From the NCBI RefSeq assembly GCF_001418335.1, contig NZ_LIPP01000005.1:36357-100356 (forward strand): a stretch of 64,000 nucleotides of DNA, given 5' to 3'. How positions within the stretch are numbered: the stretch's first letter is position 1; every line of letters begins with the position of its first letter. A model generated the notes under the pieces. The model had not been told where the DNA came from and made no database searches. It saw nothing but the letters and a program-made list of their open reading frames with translations. The stretch is from Streptomyces aurantiacus. GTDB lineage: Bacteria; Actinomycetota; Actinomycetes; Streptomycetales; Streptomycetaceae. A program made the translations under genes and the position numbers. This document shows, one piece after another, positions 9,532 to 19,340 of the stretch.

Positions 9532-10599
9532 ATGCCTTCCTTACGCGCACGGGGCCAGTGCGCCGCCGTCACCCTCCCAGCTTTCTCACACGGGGGCCCA
9601 CTGATGCCCCCTGCTGGCATGAGCCTGACACTCCCGCATCCCGCCGGCAGGGACGCCGACCTGCGCGTCGCGCTGGAGGACCTGCGGCTGAATCGGTGGC
9701 TGTCCACGAAAGAGCTGCTCGCCAGAACGGATTCCTGGTCACTGCGGTGCAGCCGCAGTCAGGTCCTGGGCCGCGCGGCGGTGGACACCGAGGCGATCGA
9801 GATGTGGGCCGCGGAGGAGCCTGAGGACTGGAACGCCTGGATGATGCGGGCCCGCGTGCTGAGCGAACGCGTGGTCCTCGCCCACCGCAACGGGGTCTCC
9901 CGGCCACAGCTGATGCAGGCCATTCTCAAGGCCCGTTACGCGTGCAGCGCGGCTGCGGAGTGGAAGGCCGATCCGGTACCGCCGCTGTGCTTCATGACGC
10001 TCGCGCAGGTCGATGACGACCCGGGGCGGCCGCACAATCCGCTCAACTGGATCGTGCGTGAGGACCTACTGCCGCCAGGTCCGTGGCGACTGTTGGACGC
10101 GGTGCACCAGCGCGATGCGCACAACCGTGAAGCCTTCCACCGGATGCTCGCCGTCTTCCGCGCCCGCGGCGACGAGCTGATCACCTTCGCGCAGTGGGTG
10201 GCGTCCAGAGCCCCCGTGGGGTCCCCGCTGAAGGTTCTGCCGCTGTACGCCTTCGTCGATCAGTACCGCAAGCAGTGGGCGACACGGCAGACCGCCAGTG
10301 TGCTCGCGTACTGGATCACGGAGGACAAGGCCCACTACGCCCGCCAGGCACTGCATGAGTGGTTCGAGCCGACGCAGCCCGCACCAGGGCGGCCCGACAC
10401 CCGTTCCCTGCTGGATCTGAACCACCTTGCGCACGCCCTGACGGCCACCGGCGTAGGCCATGCCGGCCCGGTGTTCGAAGCGATCGGCCCGCACGTGACC
10501 ACCGCGCCGTGGGCCCAGGTCGCCCACGAGCCGCAGGAGTGGCAGGAGGAATTCCTCAAGGCCCGCCGCCCCGCCCTGAGATCCAGGGGCCGCCGATGA
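9532..10599 (+). CDS. Hypothetical protein (355 aa), first gene of the permease/GS-like cluster
   Basis: The start is the ATG at 9532, with GAGGA 9 nt upstream; ATG 9604 is an alternative. The 355-aa soluble protein has no signal peptide and no membrane segment and is Trp- and Arg-rich (for example WLSTKELLART and EDWNAWMMRARVL). It looks all-helical. I do not recognise a family. It lies 140 nt upstream of the APC permease, in the same direction, followed by the glutamine-synthetase-like and CPBP-like genes, so it probably belongs to that transcription unit. Confidence 0.65.
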   Translation: MPSLRARGQCAAVTLPAFSHGGPLMPPAGMSLTLPHPAGRDADLRVALEDLRLNRWLSTKELLARTDSWSLRCSRSQVLGRAAVDTEAIEMWAAEEPEDWNAWMMRARVLSERVVLAHRNGVSRPQLMQAILKARYACSAAAEWKADPVPPLCFMTLAQVDDDPGRPHNPLNWIVREDLLPPGPWRLLDAVHQRDAHNREAFHRMLAVFRARGDELITFAQWVASRAPVGSPLKVLPLYAFVDQYRKQWATRQTASVLAYWITEDKAHYARQALHEWFEPTQPAPGRPDTRSLLDLNHLAHALTATGVGHAGPVFEAIGPHVTTAPWAQVAHEPQEWQEEFLKARRPALRSRGRR

Positions 10600-10739
10600 C
10601 CATCCGAGGCCCACCCTCCGCAGCCGCGAACCCTTGCGCTCGCCCTTCCTTCTTCGAGTCGTTCAGAGGACCTTTCCGTTGCACTTACCACCCGCATTAC
10701 GCCGTCTCTCCCCTCCTCCCTTCTCTCCCGAGGTGCCTG

Positions 10740-12254
10740 ATGTCGCACAGACGATCAACTAGCCGCCGTCCGCTGGACGACGACGCGGCGCTGCGCGGGC
10801 ACGGCTACACGCCCGAGCTCAAGCGCGGCATGGGCGGCTTCGGGAACTTCGCGATCAGCTTTTCCGTGATCTGCATCCTGGCCGGCGGCATGACCCTGTT
10901 CGGCTACGGCCTGAACACCGGCGGCCCTGCCGTCATGCTGTGGGGCTGGGTCGGCATCGGCGCCATGACCCTCATCCTCGGCGCGTGTCTGGCCGAGGTG
11001 ACCTCCGCTTATCCCACCTCGGGCGGCCTGTACTACATGGCCCACCGCCTCGGCGGCCCGCGCTGGGCGTGGGTCACTGGCTGGCTGAACCTCCTGGGCC
11101 TGCTCGGCGCGATCGCCGGCATCGACTACGGGTGCGCGCTGTTCGTCGGCGCGTTCGCCAACCTGCAGTGGGGACTTGAGCCCACGCCCGAGACGACGAT
11201 GCTGATATTCGCCGGCATTCTGCTGCTGCACGGCACCCTCAACACGCTCGGGATGCGCCTGGTCACCGTGCTGAACTCGATCTCGGTGTGGTGGCAGCTC
11301 GCCGGCGTCGCGCTGATCGTCGGCGCGCTCACCCTCGCCCCGGGCGAACGCCAGAGCGCCAGCTTCGTCTTCACCCATTTCAACAACGGCACCGGCTTCG
11401 ACAACCCCGTGTACGTGGCCGCGCTCGGCTGTCTGCTGGCCGCGTACACGTTCTGCGGCTACGACGCTTCCTCCCACCTGTCGGAGGAGACCAAGGGCGC
11501 ACAGATCGCAGCGCCCAAGGGCATCGTGCGCGCCATCGCCTGGTCCTGGGCGGCCGGGTTCGTTCTCCTGGCCGGGCTGCTGTTCGCGATCGAGGACTAC
11601 GCGGGCACCCTGGGCACGAGCACAGGTGTGCCGCCCGCGCAGATCTTCATCGACGTCCTGGGCACGGGCGTGGCCAAGGGGCTACTCCTCGTCGTGATCG
11701 TCGCCCAGTTGTTCTGCGGGAACGCGGAGACGGCCGCCGCCTCCCGCATGGTGTACGCGTTCTCGCGCGACGGGGCCCTCTACGGCTCCGCGACCTGGCG
11801 CCGCGTCAGCAGCCGCACCAAGACCCCCGTCCCCGCGGTATGGCTGTCGGTGGGGATCGCGCTGCTCCTGGCGCTGCCCAGCCTGTACTCGCCGACCGCC
11901 TACGCCGCCGTCACCGCGATCAACGTCATCGGCATCACACCCGCCTACGTCATCCCGGTCTATCTGCGGCGGCGCCACCCGAAGAAGTTCACGCCGGGCC
12001 CCTGGCACCTGGGCGCCTGGAGCAAGCCGCTCGGCTGGATCTCGGTGGGCTACGTGAGCGTGCTGACCGTCGTCTTCTGCCTGCCGCAGGCTTCCCCGAT
12101 CACCGTGCAGTCCTTCAACTACGCGGGCATCGCCCTCGCGGTGGTCCTGCTCATCGCATGGCTCACCTGGATCACCAAAGGCCGACGCTCCTACAAGATC
12201 CCGCCGCTCGGCACCGAAGCCGAAACCGTGGCACTGTCCGAAGGCGTGCTGTGA
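10740..12254 (+). CDS. APC-superfamily amino-acid/polyamine permease
   Basis: This 504-aa integral membrane protein has about 12 hydrophobic helices, starting with FAISFSVICILAGGMTLFGYG, and an APC signature in the first helices. The ATG at 10740 is chosen because a GAGG sequence lies about 7 nt upstream, and the longer frame would add about 120 residues of non-membrane sequence. The family imports amino acids, GABA or polyamines by proton symport. The stop overlaps the start of the glutamine-synthetase-like gene (TGATG at 12252-12256). This coupling suggests uptake of an amine or amino acid that is then gamma-glutamylated (PuuP/PuuA-like logic). The substrate cannot be read from the sequence. 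Confidence 0.85.
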   Translation: MSHRRSTSRRPLDDDAALRGHGYTPELKRGMGGFGNFAISFSVICILAGGMTLFGYGLNTGGPAVMLWGWVGIGAMTLILGACLAEVTSAYPTSGGLYYMAHRLGGPRWAWVTGWLNLLGLLGAIAGIDYGCALFVGAFANLQWGLEPTPETTMLIFAGILLLHGTLNTLGMRLVTVLNSISVWWQLAGVALIVGALTLAPGERQSASFVFTHFNNGTGFDNPVYVAALGCLLAAYTFCGYDASSHLSEETKGAQIAAPKGIVRAIAWSWAAGFVLLAGLLFAIEDYAGTLGTSTGVPPAQIFIDVLGTGVAKGLLLVVIVAQLFCGNAETAAASRMVYAFSRDGALYGSATWRRVSSRTKTPVPAVWLSVGIALLLALPSLYSPTAYAAVTAINVIGITPAYVIPVYLRRRHPKKFTPGPWHLGAWSKPLGWISVGYVSVLTVVFCLPQASPITVQSFNYAGIALAVVLLIAWLTWITKGRRSYKIPPLGTEAETVALSEGVL

Positions 12255-13634
12255 TGACCCACGAGACCGAACCGAGTGGCCTGCTCGTCCTGGGGCGCGG
12301 CGGCCAGCAGCCGCAGGACCTGGGCCGGCTGGTGCGAGACCGCGAGATCACCACGGTGATGCTCGCCGTCCCCGACATGCAGGGCCGACTCAAGGGCAAA
12401 CTCCACGACGCCCACACGTTCCTGGGCCGCTTCGAATCGCACATGTGCGCCTACGTGCTGGCCACCGACTGGGACATGAACGCACAGCCGGGGTACCGCC
12501 TCACCGGCTGGGACAACGGGTTCCAGGACCTGCGCGTCGTCCCCGACCCGAAGTCGATCCGCCGGCTGTCCTACCTGCCCGGCACCGTCCTGGTCCACGG
12601 CGACGCCGTCCACCAGGGCTGGCCCATCGACGTCGCCCCGCGGCAGATGCTCCGTCAGCAGATCGCCGAACTGGCCTCCCTCGGGTATCGGGCCAAGGTC
12701 GGCATCGAGAGCGAGTTCATGCTCTACAAGGGCACCCCGGCGCAGGCCCGCCGCCGCGGGTACCGAGGGCTCACCCCCGTCTCGCCCTACAACCTCGACT
12801 ACGCGCTCGACCACCCGCCGGCGCTGGCCGCGTTCTTCGACGACCTGAGGGAAGCGCTGCATGCGGCCGGCTGCCCGGTCGAGATCAAGACGGAGGGAGC
12901 TCCCGGACAGATCGAGGTGACCTGGCCCTACGAGGACCCGATGACGGCCTGCGACATCTACACCGTCCACCAGCACGCGGTGCGCCATCTCGCCGCACAG
13001 CACAAGATGGCGCCCACGTTCATGGCCGCCCCGCAGACCGGGGTCGGCAGCGGCCTGCACCTGCACGTCTCCCTGTGGCGCGACGAGGAGGACTCGGCGT
13101 TCTGGATGCCGCAGGGCAGTGAGCTGCCCGAACCGCTGCAGCACTCCGTCGCCGGGCTCCTCGACGCCCTGCGCACCTGGCACTGCTGTACGCGCCCACC
13201 CCGAACTCGTACAAGCGCTACCGACCGCACTCGTTCGCCCCCACCCGCTTCACCTGGGGACACGGCAACCGCACATGCACCATCCGTATCACCGGCGAGG
13301 AGTCGAACCCGCACCTGGAGAACCGCGCGCCGGGCGCCGACGCGAACCCCTATCTGGCCCTGGCCGCCACGCTCGCCGGGATCATCCACGGCCTCCGCAA
13401 CCAGCCGAAGCTCCCCGCGCCCTGCACGGGCGACAGCTACCAGAACACCGAGGCGCGCGAGATGCCGTACAACCTGGATGAGGCAACCACCGACTTCGCC
13501 AGCAGCCGTATCGCGTCGGTCGCATTCGGGCCCAACCCCGTGGACCACTACGTCCATGCCGCCGAGCTCGAACACGCCGCCCTCACGTTCGAGGTGACGG
13601 ACGTGGAACTGGCGAGGGGTTCGACCGTGGCTGA
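12254..13634 (+). pseudogene. Glutamine-synthetase-like (gamma-glutamylpolyamine synthetase type) gene with two single-base frameshifts
   Basis: The family is clear: KVGIESEFMLYKG, the GAPGQIEVTWPYEDP segment, a SGLHLHVSLW metal/ATP segment and, in another frame, NSYKRYRPHSFAPTRFTWG and the ITGEESNPHLENR nucleotide site. The frame changes near 13175-13180, where LRT should continue with ALLYAPTP; one C appears lost. It changes again at about 13616-13620, where ELARG should be followed by FDRG and the TGA at 13632-13634; one G of a run appears lost. Both are 1-nt deletions in short homopolymers, so real inactivation and sequencing error are both possible. Unrepaired, the product loses its catalytic C-terminus. 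It is coupled to the permease upstream and the CPBP gene downstream. Confidence 0.75.
13614..13629 (+). promoter_or_regulatory. Ribosome binding site and GTG start of the CPBP-type gene inside the GS-like gene
   Basis: GAGGGG (13614-13619) lies 7 nt before the GTG at 13627. This defines the start of the membrane protein and shows it overlaps the ancestral end of the glutamine-synthetase-like gene by 8 nt. The continuous frame that seems to fuse the two is an artefact of the upstream deletion. Confidence 0.65.
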
Positions 13635-14691
13635 GGTTCCCACCGTGACGTTCCCCGTCACCGCTACGCCGGCGCGCCGTGTGCTGTGGCAGCTCGCAGG
13701 TCTGCTGTCGCTGGCCACCCTCGCGAGCCTGGCCGGCGGAACGGTGTTCGCTGCGTCCTTGTACGGCGTGCAGTGGGAGGTCACCGAACTGATCAAAGTC
13801 ACCCAACTCGCCTGCAGTTACCTGGTGGGCGGCTGGCTCACCTGGCTGGTGCTTCGCCGACCCGCCCCGAAAACCGCTCCACGCTGGTGGCGGCCACTGC
13901 GAGGACATGCGGCAGGGACGCTGGGAGTGGCGATCTCCGCGTTGGCCATGCCGGCGGCCGGCACGCTGGGCCGCGATCTGGGGCCGGCGCTGTTCGGCTG
14001 CGCGGTGGCATGGCTGGCCGTGGAAATCTGCCGTTCTCACGGCGTCTGGCCGGACAACGGGGCTCCCCATACGCCTGTCCAGCAACTGCAGCGCTGGAAG
14101 GTCGCACAGTGGGGGTTCATCGTTTGCGGCGTGTCCGGTCTCCTCTTCGGCCTGCTGGGGAAGCTGCTGACCTGGCTCGACCTGGACATCATGCCGGTCA
14201 TGCAGGACAGCCAGATGGCCACGCTCGGTATCAGCGGTCCGCTAGAACTCGCCCTGACCATCGTGCATTCCGTCACGATCGAGGACGTCGTCATCGTCGC
14301 GGCCACGATCACGCTGATGAAAGCCGTACGCAGACCCACATGGGAGATCTACACCCTGGTCTGCCTCATCGAGATAGGACTGCACGCCTACTTCGGGCTT
14401 CCCGCCATCGGCGCCGCCGCCATGGCCGCAGGCCGCGTCTGGCTGTACCTGCGCTACCGCAGCCTCCTGCCCCTGATGGCCGCACACACCCTATGGAACC
14501 TCTTCCCCGAACTCGGGCGGCTGTCCTTGCCCAACCGGCTGATGGCGGGCGTCCTCCTCGCCGTCCTATTCACCGAGATCGACCGCCGGCTGAAGAAGAC
14601 CGCCAGTCAGCCACCCCCGAAAGCACCCGCCTCCTCACAGCCCGCCACCCCTACCCATGACCGCGACCGTATGCAGGAAACGCGCCCGTGA
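13627..14691 (+). CDS. CPBP-family-like intramembrane protease (membrane protein)
   Basis: The start is a GTG at 13627 with GAGGGG 7 nt upstream. The 354-aa protein has about eight membrane helices. The C-terminal half carries a weakened version of the CPBP (CAAX protease/bacteriocin-processing) motifs: an acidic pair in HSVTIEDVVIV where the family has EExxxR, GLHAYFG, and HTLWN fitting HxxxN. The canonical EE...R is not perfect, so catalytic competence is uncertain. CPBP proteins process peptides or give immunity in bacteriocin loci and act in other membrane roles. The stop overlaps a GTG (14688) that opens only a 12-codon frame, perhaps the stump of a further gene. Confidence 0.65.
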   Translation: MAEVPTVTFPVTATPARRVLWQLAGLLSLATLASLAGGTVFAASLYGVQWEVTELIKVTQLACSYLVGGWLTWLVLRRPAPKTAPRWWRPLRGHAAGTLGVAISALAMPAAGTLGRDLGPALFGCAVAWLAVEICRSHGVWPDNGAPHTPVQQLQRWKVAQWGFIVCGVSGLLFGLLGKLLTWLDLDIMPVMQDSQMATLGISGPLELALTIVHSVTIEDVVIVAATITLMKAVRRPTWEIYTLVCLIEIGLHAYFGLPAIGAAAMAAGRVWLYLRYRSLLPLMAAHTLWNLFPELGRLSLPNRLMAGVLLAVLFTEIDRRLKKTASQPPPKAPASSQPATPTHDRDRMQETRP

Positions 14692-14820
14692 GCACGACGG
14701 ACGAACTCACTGACCCCGACGCGTGAGTCCACCATCTCTGCGACACCCGGGATGGCGGGGCCACACGGCGCCCGCCACCCCGACACCGCACCGCTCAGCA
14801 CGACCGAAAGGAAACCGTCC

Positions 14821-14913
14821 ATGACGATCACCTCCGCGCGGCCCCAAGCCCCGCCCACCATCTCGGAGTTCCTGGCACTCGGGCTTACCGACCGGCTATC
14901 CGAGTGTTCGTGA
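14821..14913 (+). CDS. 30-aa peptide with strong ribosome binding site (possible precursor or gene stump)
   Basis: The ATG at 14821 is preceded by AAAGGA with good spacing. It encodes 30 residues (beginning MTITSARPQAPP and ending LSECS) and stops at TGA 14911-14913. The quality of the start signal suggests it is translated. Two readings are possible: a genuine short peptide at the end of the permease/GS/CPBP cluster, or the first codons of a larger gene cut off by the insertion of the recombinase triad that begins 87 nt later. No known precursor signature is visible. Confidence 0.4.
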   Translation: MTITSARPQAPPTISEFLALGLTDRLSECS

Positions 14914-14988
14914 CGTTCGCCGTGACCGTGCCCTGAGTCCTGGCGTACTCGTTGACCGCCTATGTACGCGACGTGGTCAAAGTGCGCC

Positions 14989-15002
14989 AGGAGGCTTGTG
15001 TG
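14989..15002 (+). promoter_or_regulatory. AGGAGG ribosome binding site and GTG start of the first recombinase
   Basis: A perfect AGGAGG (14989-14994) stands 5 nt before the GTG at 15000. This makes GTG 15000 a better start than the TTG at 14952. Confidence 0.7.
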
Positions 15003-16175
15003 GATGGGAAGTTGGTCATTGACGATCTACGGGTACAGGAGCTGGAGCTCGCGGACGGCACGTTCGCGTACACGATCCTGTGGCCGGAGGGCGCGACCCA
15101 CCGAGAAGCGGACGGCTTCCTTCGGACTCGTCAGCCCGGTACGGACCGCACCTACGCCTTCCAGTTGGTGGACCACCTGCGGTGGCTGGTGCACGAGGGC
15201 CTGACACCCGCCTCGGTGACGCTCGATGACCTGTACCGGTACATGGGTGCGGTTGGCGCGAAGGTCCCGGGTCCGTACGGACAGCCGTGGCGGACGGGTA
15301 AGCGGCCGTACGGACACTCGGCCTTGAAGCTGGCCGCGTCCTGCCTGTAGGGCTTCTACTTGCACGTCTCCGGGCTGGGCATCAACGAGGAGTTAGGCAA
15401 GCGACTGGATCGAAGCCGGCTGCCGACGCGCCAGGACCGCAATCGGGCGCTGCTCGGACATACGCAGAAGCAGATGCCGAAGAACCCGCTGACTCCGAAG
15501 CAGGTACGTCGTCGCCACCCGAAGATGGCCCCCGAGGGTGCGAAGCAGATCCTCATGGAGGCAGTGAACTTCGCGCGAGACCGGCTGGTCGTGACCTGGC
15601 TGGCGGACGGAGGCTTCCGCATCGGCGAACTGTGCGGCCTGCATCAAGCGGACCTGCATCTACGGGAGAAGGCGGCCTGCGGCCAGTGCCGCTCTCCGCA
15701 CGTGCACGTCGTGCACCGGCCCGCCAACCCCAACCGGGCCGCCGCGAAGACCAAGGCAGAGTGGTCCATCGAAGATGGCGTGGTGCGCGATGGGCTGATC
15801 CGTCGGGCCAGTCCTGCGATGATCCACACCTACTTCGAGTACATGACCTGCGAGTACCCCCGCGACGCCGGGCACGGCATGCTGCTGGTCCAGCAGCATG
15901 GCCCACGCCAAGGCCAGCCGTGGAGCACGGACGCCGCACGCGGCATGCTGCGTCGGGCCGGGGACCGGGCCGAGCTCGGCCGAGTCAAGCCACACGGATT
16001 TCGGCACTCGTTCGCTACAGCCGTTCTCGATGCCTCCGGCGGTGACCTGGTGGTCACCCGAGAGGCGGGCGGCTGGGCATCGGCGAGCACGGTCGATGAG
16101 ATCTACGCACACGCCGACGTCCACGACCCCGACTTCGCCCGGGCCCTGCAGAAGGTCTGGGGTGAGGAGCTGTGA
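15000..16175 (+). pseudogene. TnpA-like tyrosine recombinase with an in-frame amber codon
   Basis: One frame runs from the GTG at 15000 to the TGA at 16173, interrupted only by TAG at 15348-15350 (between AASCL and GFYLHVSG, where Lys or Glu would cost one base change). The catalytic domain is intact: Arg in ADGGFRIGELCGL, HxxR in HGFRHSFATAVL and Tyr in STVDEIYAH. The stop overlaps the start of the second recombinase (GTGA at 16172-16175). Without suppression only 116 residues would be made. Re-initiation after the stop might give a catalytic fragment without its core-binding domain. Confidence 0.7.
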
Positions 16176-18762
16176 CGCATCTTGAGCCGGCATCTCGGCA
16201 GCCAGATCCGCGCCGGCGAGAGGTTCGAGACCGGCTGGAGCTGTTGACCGCTCTGATCAACGGTCCGGACTGCGATCCGGTCTTCAGCAAGGAGATCATC
16301 AGAATCCCGGCTGATCACCCGGTCTACCCGTGGTTCTGCTCGGTGCTCGCATGCCAGCGCCCCCGGCACTCCAGGGCGGATCTATGCCCAGAGCACGGCA
16401 AGCAGTGGCGGGTAGTTCGTGAGGAAGGCACGGACAGAGGCAACTTCGTGCGCACCGCAGAGCCCTTGCAGCCGCGCCCCGCGACGATCGCGTCCGTGGT
16501 GTGCCGGATCTGCCGGACGCGCCCCGCATTCAACCGGGAGTTGGCGCTCTACCAGCGGCACCGCAATCAGTGGGTACGCAGCGCCAACGACACCGCCTTC
16601 GAGCGGTGGCTGGCCTCGCAGTCTCCCTACGTAAGTTACGGGGAGTGCAAGGTGACGGTCTGCGATGAATTCGCGGAGTCTGCCCTGGGGTTGTGCACCG
16701 TCCACGCCGACCGTTATCGCCGCGTGGGCAGCCCGGGTCAGGCGAGACTGCCCGCCGGATCGTTCATTTCCTACGAAAAGGCCGGGCGTGATGTCCCTGT
16801 CCAGTACGCCGACCAAGCAGTCTTCCTCCGCTGGTGCGCGACGGCTCAAGCCTTGCGGCAATCGGGGCAGGTGAACCTGCGCGGCCTTCGCCCTCTGGCT
16901 CGGGCCGAGTTCCAATGGAGCCTGCATGCCCATGGGTACGTGCGCGGGCGGTGGTGGAACCTCGCATGGATTCAAGACCTGGTGGACCTCTGCCGAGAAC
17001 AGGCCGTCAACTAGCTTCTGGAGGCCGACGTCACGGGGGTGCGTGCGGACCACCGCGCTGTGGTCCACGAGATGGAAACCCACCTGCGTCTGATCTACGT
17101 GACCCCGGCGGAGACCAAGGAGGCCGGCTTCATCGAGACGGAGCACTTCGGGCACCGGTTCCCCACGCGCTCCAGCCGCTTCGATCTCACCAGAATCACG
17201 CAACGCTGGCTCCGTGACCTCGCGTGGGAGTACCTGGCGGACCGGATGCGCTCCCCTCAATGCCCGCGTACCGGGTTCTTTCTCGACCATGCCCAGCGAG
17301 CCTGCGCCGAACTGAGCACCTTCCTGGAACTCGTGGCCACCGGCGGTGGCCACGACCCCGCCCAGCTGCAGGCGGAACACATGCAGCAGTTCGTCGCTGA
17401 CGTCCGGCGCCGGGAATCAAAGGGTCTGCCCTCCCTCGCCAGGCGCGGAGCTCATGATCGACCGGTCATCATGTCTGCCTCCGCCCGCCGGGAAGTCTTC
17501 AACCACTGCCGCCGAGTGCTCCGCTTCGCCCTCGACTCAGGAGAGGCGGACATCCTTGCGTTGGAGCGGGGCTTCATCACCGCCGTGCCCTACGGGCACC
17601 CAAGCGAAGCCGCCACCCCTTCCCCGACGAGGTGGCACAGGCCGTCGTGGATGAGACGAATCTGGGGCGGCTGGCCGCGGCATACGACCCGCAGGACCGC
17701 GGGCTGCGGGATATGTGGGAGACCATCGTCGCAACAGGGCGGCGAGCCAGCGAGGTTATCGAGCTCAAGCTGGAATGCCTCGGCCGATACAACGGGTTGC
17801 CCATGCTCTGGCACGACCAGACCAAGGTCGGCAACTACGACGAGGCCATCCGCATCCCCGAGCCGGTCTACGTCATGCTCCAACGCCGCCAGCGCAAGAC
17901 CCGCGCATGGTTCGCTGAGCGTCACTCCGGCCGCTATCCGGCGGCGAACGAGCGGGCCGCCCTTGCGCTCTTCCCGTCGCCGATCTGTAACCCCGAGGGA
18001 CAAACTCCCCTGTCCTACACGTGGTTCAACAGCAAGTTCAGACAGTGGATCCAAGACCTCGAACTCGGAAAGTACGTCGCCCACCAGCCCAGACACACCC
18101 TGGCCACCCGCCTGCTGCGACACGGAGCCACCCTTTCGCACATCCGCCGCTACCTGGGCCAGGTCTCAGACCGGATGGCCGAGCACTACGTGAAAGTCGC
18201 GGTCTCCGAGATCGAAGACGTGCTGCAGCACATCTGGGTCGCCGGCCCCGGGGCGCCCAATCCGGGGGAACTCCTCTCCGGCCCGGTCACGCCGCTGGAT
18301 CGCCGCCAGGCCGAGGCGCTTGCCGTGGACCTCTCCCGTCGCAGCACGCCGGCCCAAGGCGGCTTCTGCACCTTCCAGCCCGTAGTCGACGGCGGGGCCT
18401 GCCCGTTCAACCTCGACTGCGAGAACTGCGACAAGTTCGTCATGTCCGGCGCCGACCTTCTCTACTGGCGCCGCAAGCGAGAGCACTGGGGTTCCGTCGC
18501 CGAGCGTGCTCCAGACGACCGCACCGCCGACTACCTGCACGAGTTGTTCGCACCGACCGCCAAGGCCATCGACGGGCTGGAGCGGGCTCTGGCCGGCCTC
18601 GGGTTACTGGAGGACGCCTTGGCTCTCGACCTGCGACGGCCCCAGGACTACTTCGAGCGCCTGTGGAACATCGGCTTCAAGGCCGCTGATCTCGCTGCCG
18701 CCGCTGACGACACGGCCGAGCACGATGACGAGGGCGATGCCGAGGAGAGGCGGTCGGCATGA
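16172..18762 (+). pseudogene. TnpB-like large tyrosine recombinase with an amber codon and a frameshift
   Basis: This frame would encode about 860 residues. The N-terminal third has Cys-rich segments that may bind zinc (CSVLACQRP, VVCRICRTRPA). TAG at 17012-17014 interrupts the frame, which then continues unchanged (VRADHRAVVHEMETHLRL). Near 17615-17620 a 1-nt loss shifts the frame: EAATP should be followed by FPDEVAQAVVDETN. The C-terminal part has Arg (ATGRRASEVIEL), HxxR (HQPRHTLATRLL) and Tyr (MAEHYVKV), followed by the family's Cys cluster (FCTFQP to CENCDKF). The stop overlaps the next gene (ATGA at 18759-18762). With two lesions the gene is presumably dead. Confidence 0.7.
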
Positions 18763-19340
18763 GCGCACCAGCCTCCCCGCCGCGCACGGCCGCCGCCCTG
18801 GCCGCCCGCGAACGCCGCGTCAAGGACATGCTCCAGCGAATCGAAGCCACCGTCGCCGACTTGCGGCGCCGACACACCGCAGTCACCTTCCAGGCCGTCG
18901 CCCGCAAGGCGGGCGTCTCCCGCACCTTCCTCTACGAAAACCCCGAGGCCAGGAACCTGATCGAGACCGCACGGCAGCGGGGCAAAGGGGCCGGCCGACC
19001 AGAGCAGCATCACGGCAGCGAGGCCGAGACGGCCTGGCGTGAACGCGCGCTCAACGCCGAAGACGGGCTCAAGACCGCACATGCGGAGATCAGAAGACAG
19101 CGCTCCCGCATGGGCCAGTTGCTCGGTCAGATCCGCGACCTGGAGGCCCGCTGGTCGGACGAGTCGGTGACGCACCTGGTCGAGCAGAACGCGCAACTCA
19201 AACAGCGAGTTCAGCAACTGTCCCAGGATCAGCGGCAGATGGAGGAGCGACTGCAGGCGGCCCGGACGAACAACAGGTTCCAGGACCGCCGCATCGCCCA
19301 GTTGGAAGCACAACTGCTGGCACAATCCGGCGGCAGTTGA
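18759..19340 (+). CDS. TnpC-like accessory protein (DUF6262 type), coiled coil
   Basis: This 193-aa protein is intact. Residues about 15-75 look like a helix-turn-helix segment (VTFQAVARKAGVSRTFLYENPE), and residues about 95-190 form a long coiled coil (LIEQN/LEARW-type heptads, QLKQRVQQLSQDQRQ). This matches the DUF6262/TnpC proteins encoded next to paired recombinases, which help the recombinases bind or orient DNA. The ATG overlaps the stop of the second recombinase by 4 nt. It is the only gene of the triad without a lesion. Confidence 0.75.
   Translation: MSAPASPPRTAAALAARERRVKDMLQRIEATVADLRRRHTAVTFQAVARKAGVSRTFLYENPEARNLIETARQRGKGAGRPEQHHGSEAETAWRERALNAEDGLKTAHAEIRRQRSRMGQLLGQIRDLEARWSDESVTHLVEQNAQLKQRVQQLSQDQRQMEERLQAARTNNRFQDRRIAQLEAQLLAQSGGS

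Larger units (their letters stand above)
15000..19340 (+). mobile_element. Tn554-like three-gene recombinase module (TnpA-TnpB-TnpC type)
   Basis: Two tyrosine recombinases (about 390 and 860 codons) and a short coiled-coil DUF6262-type protein follow each other with 4-nt overlaps. This order and these sizes match the Tn554-type tnpABC architecture seen in actinobacteria. The outer ends of the element are not evident; I saw no inverted repeats, as expected for this class. Confidence 0.65.

Noticed and set aside
13462..14691. Genuine fusion of a GS C-terminus with a membrane protein
   Set aside because: A ribosome binding site and GTG at 13627, and a hidden TGA at 13632-13634 in the ancestral GS frame, show two overlapping genes joined by a 1-nt deletion.
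14688..14726. 12-codon frame (GTG 14688) overlapping the CPBP gene stop
   Set aside because: Too short to support, although the GTGA overlap is suggestive of a lost downstream gene.
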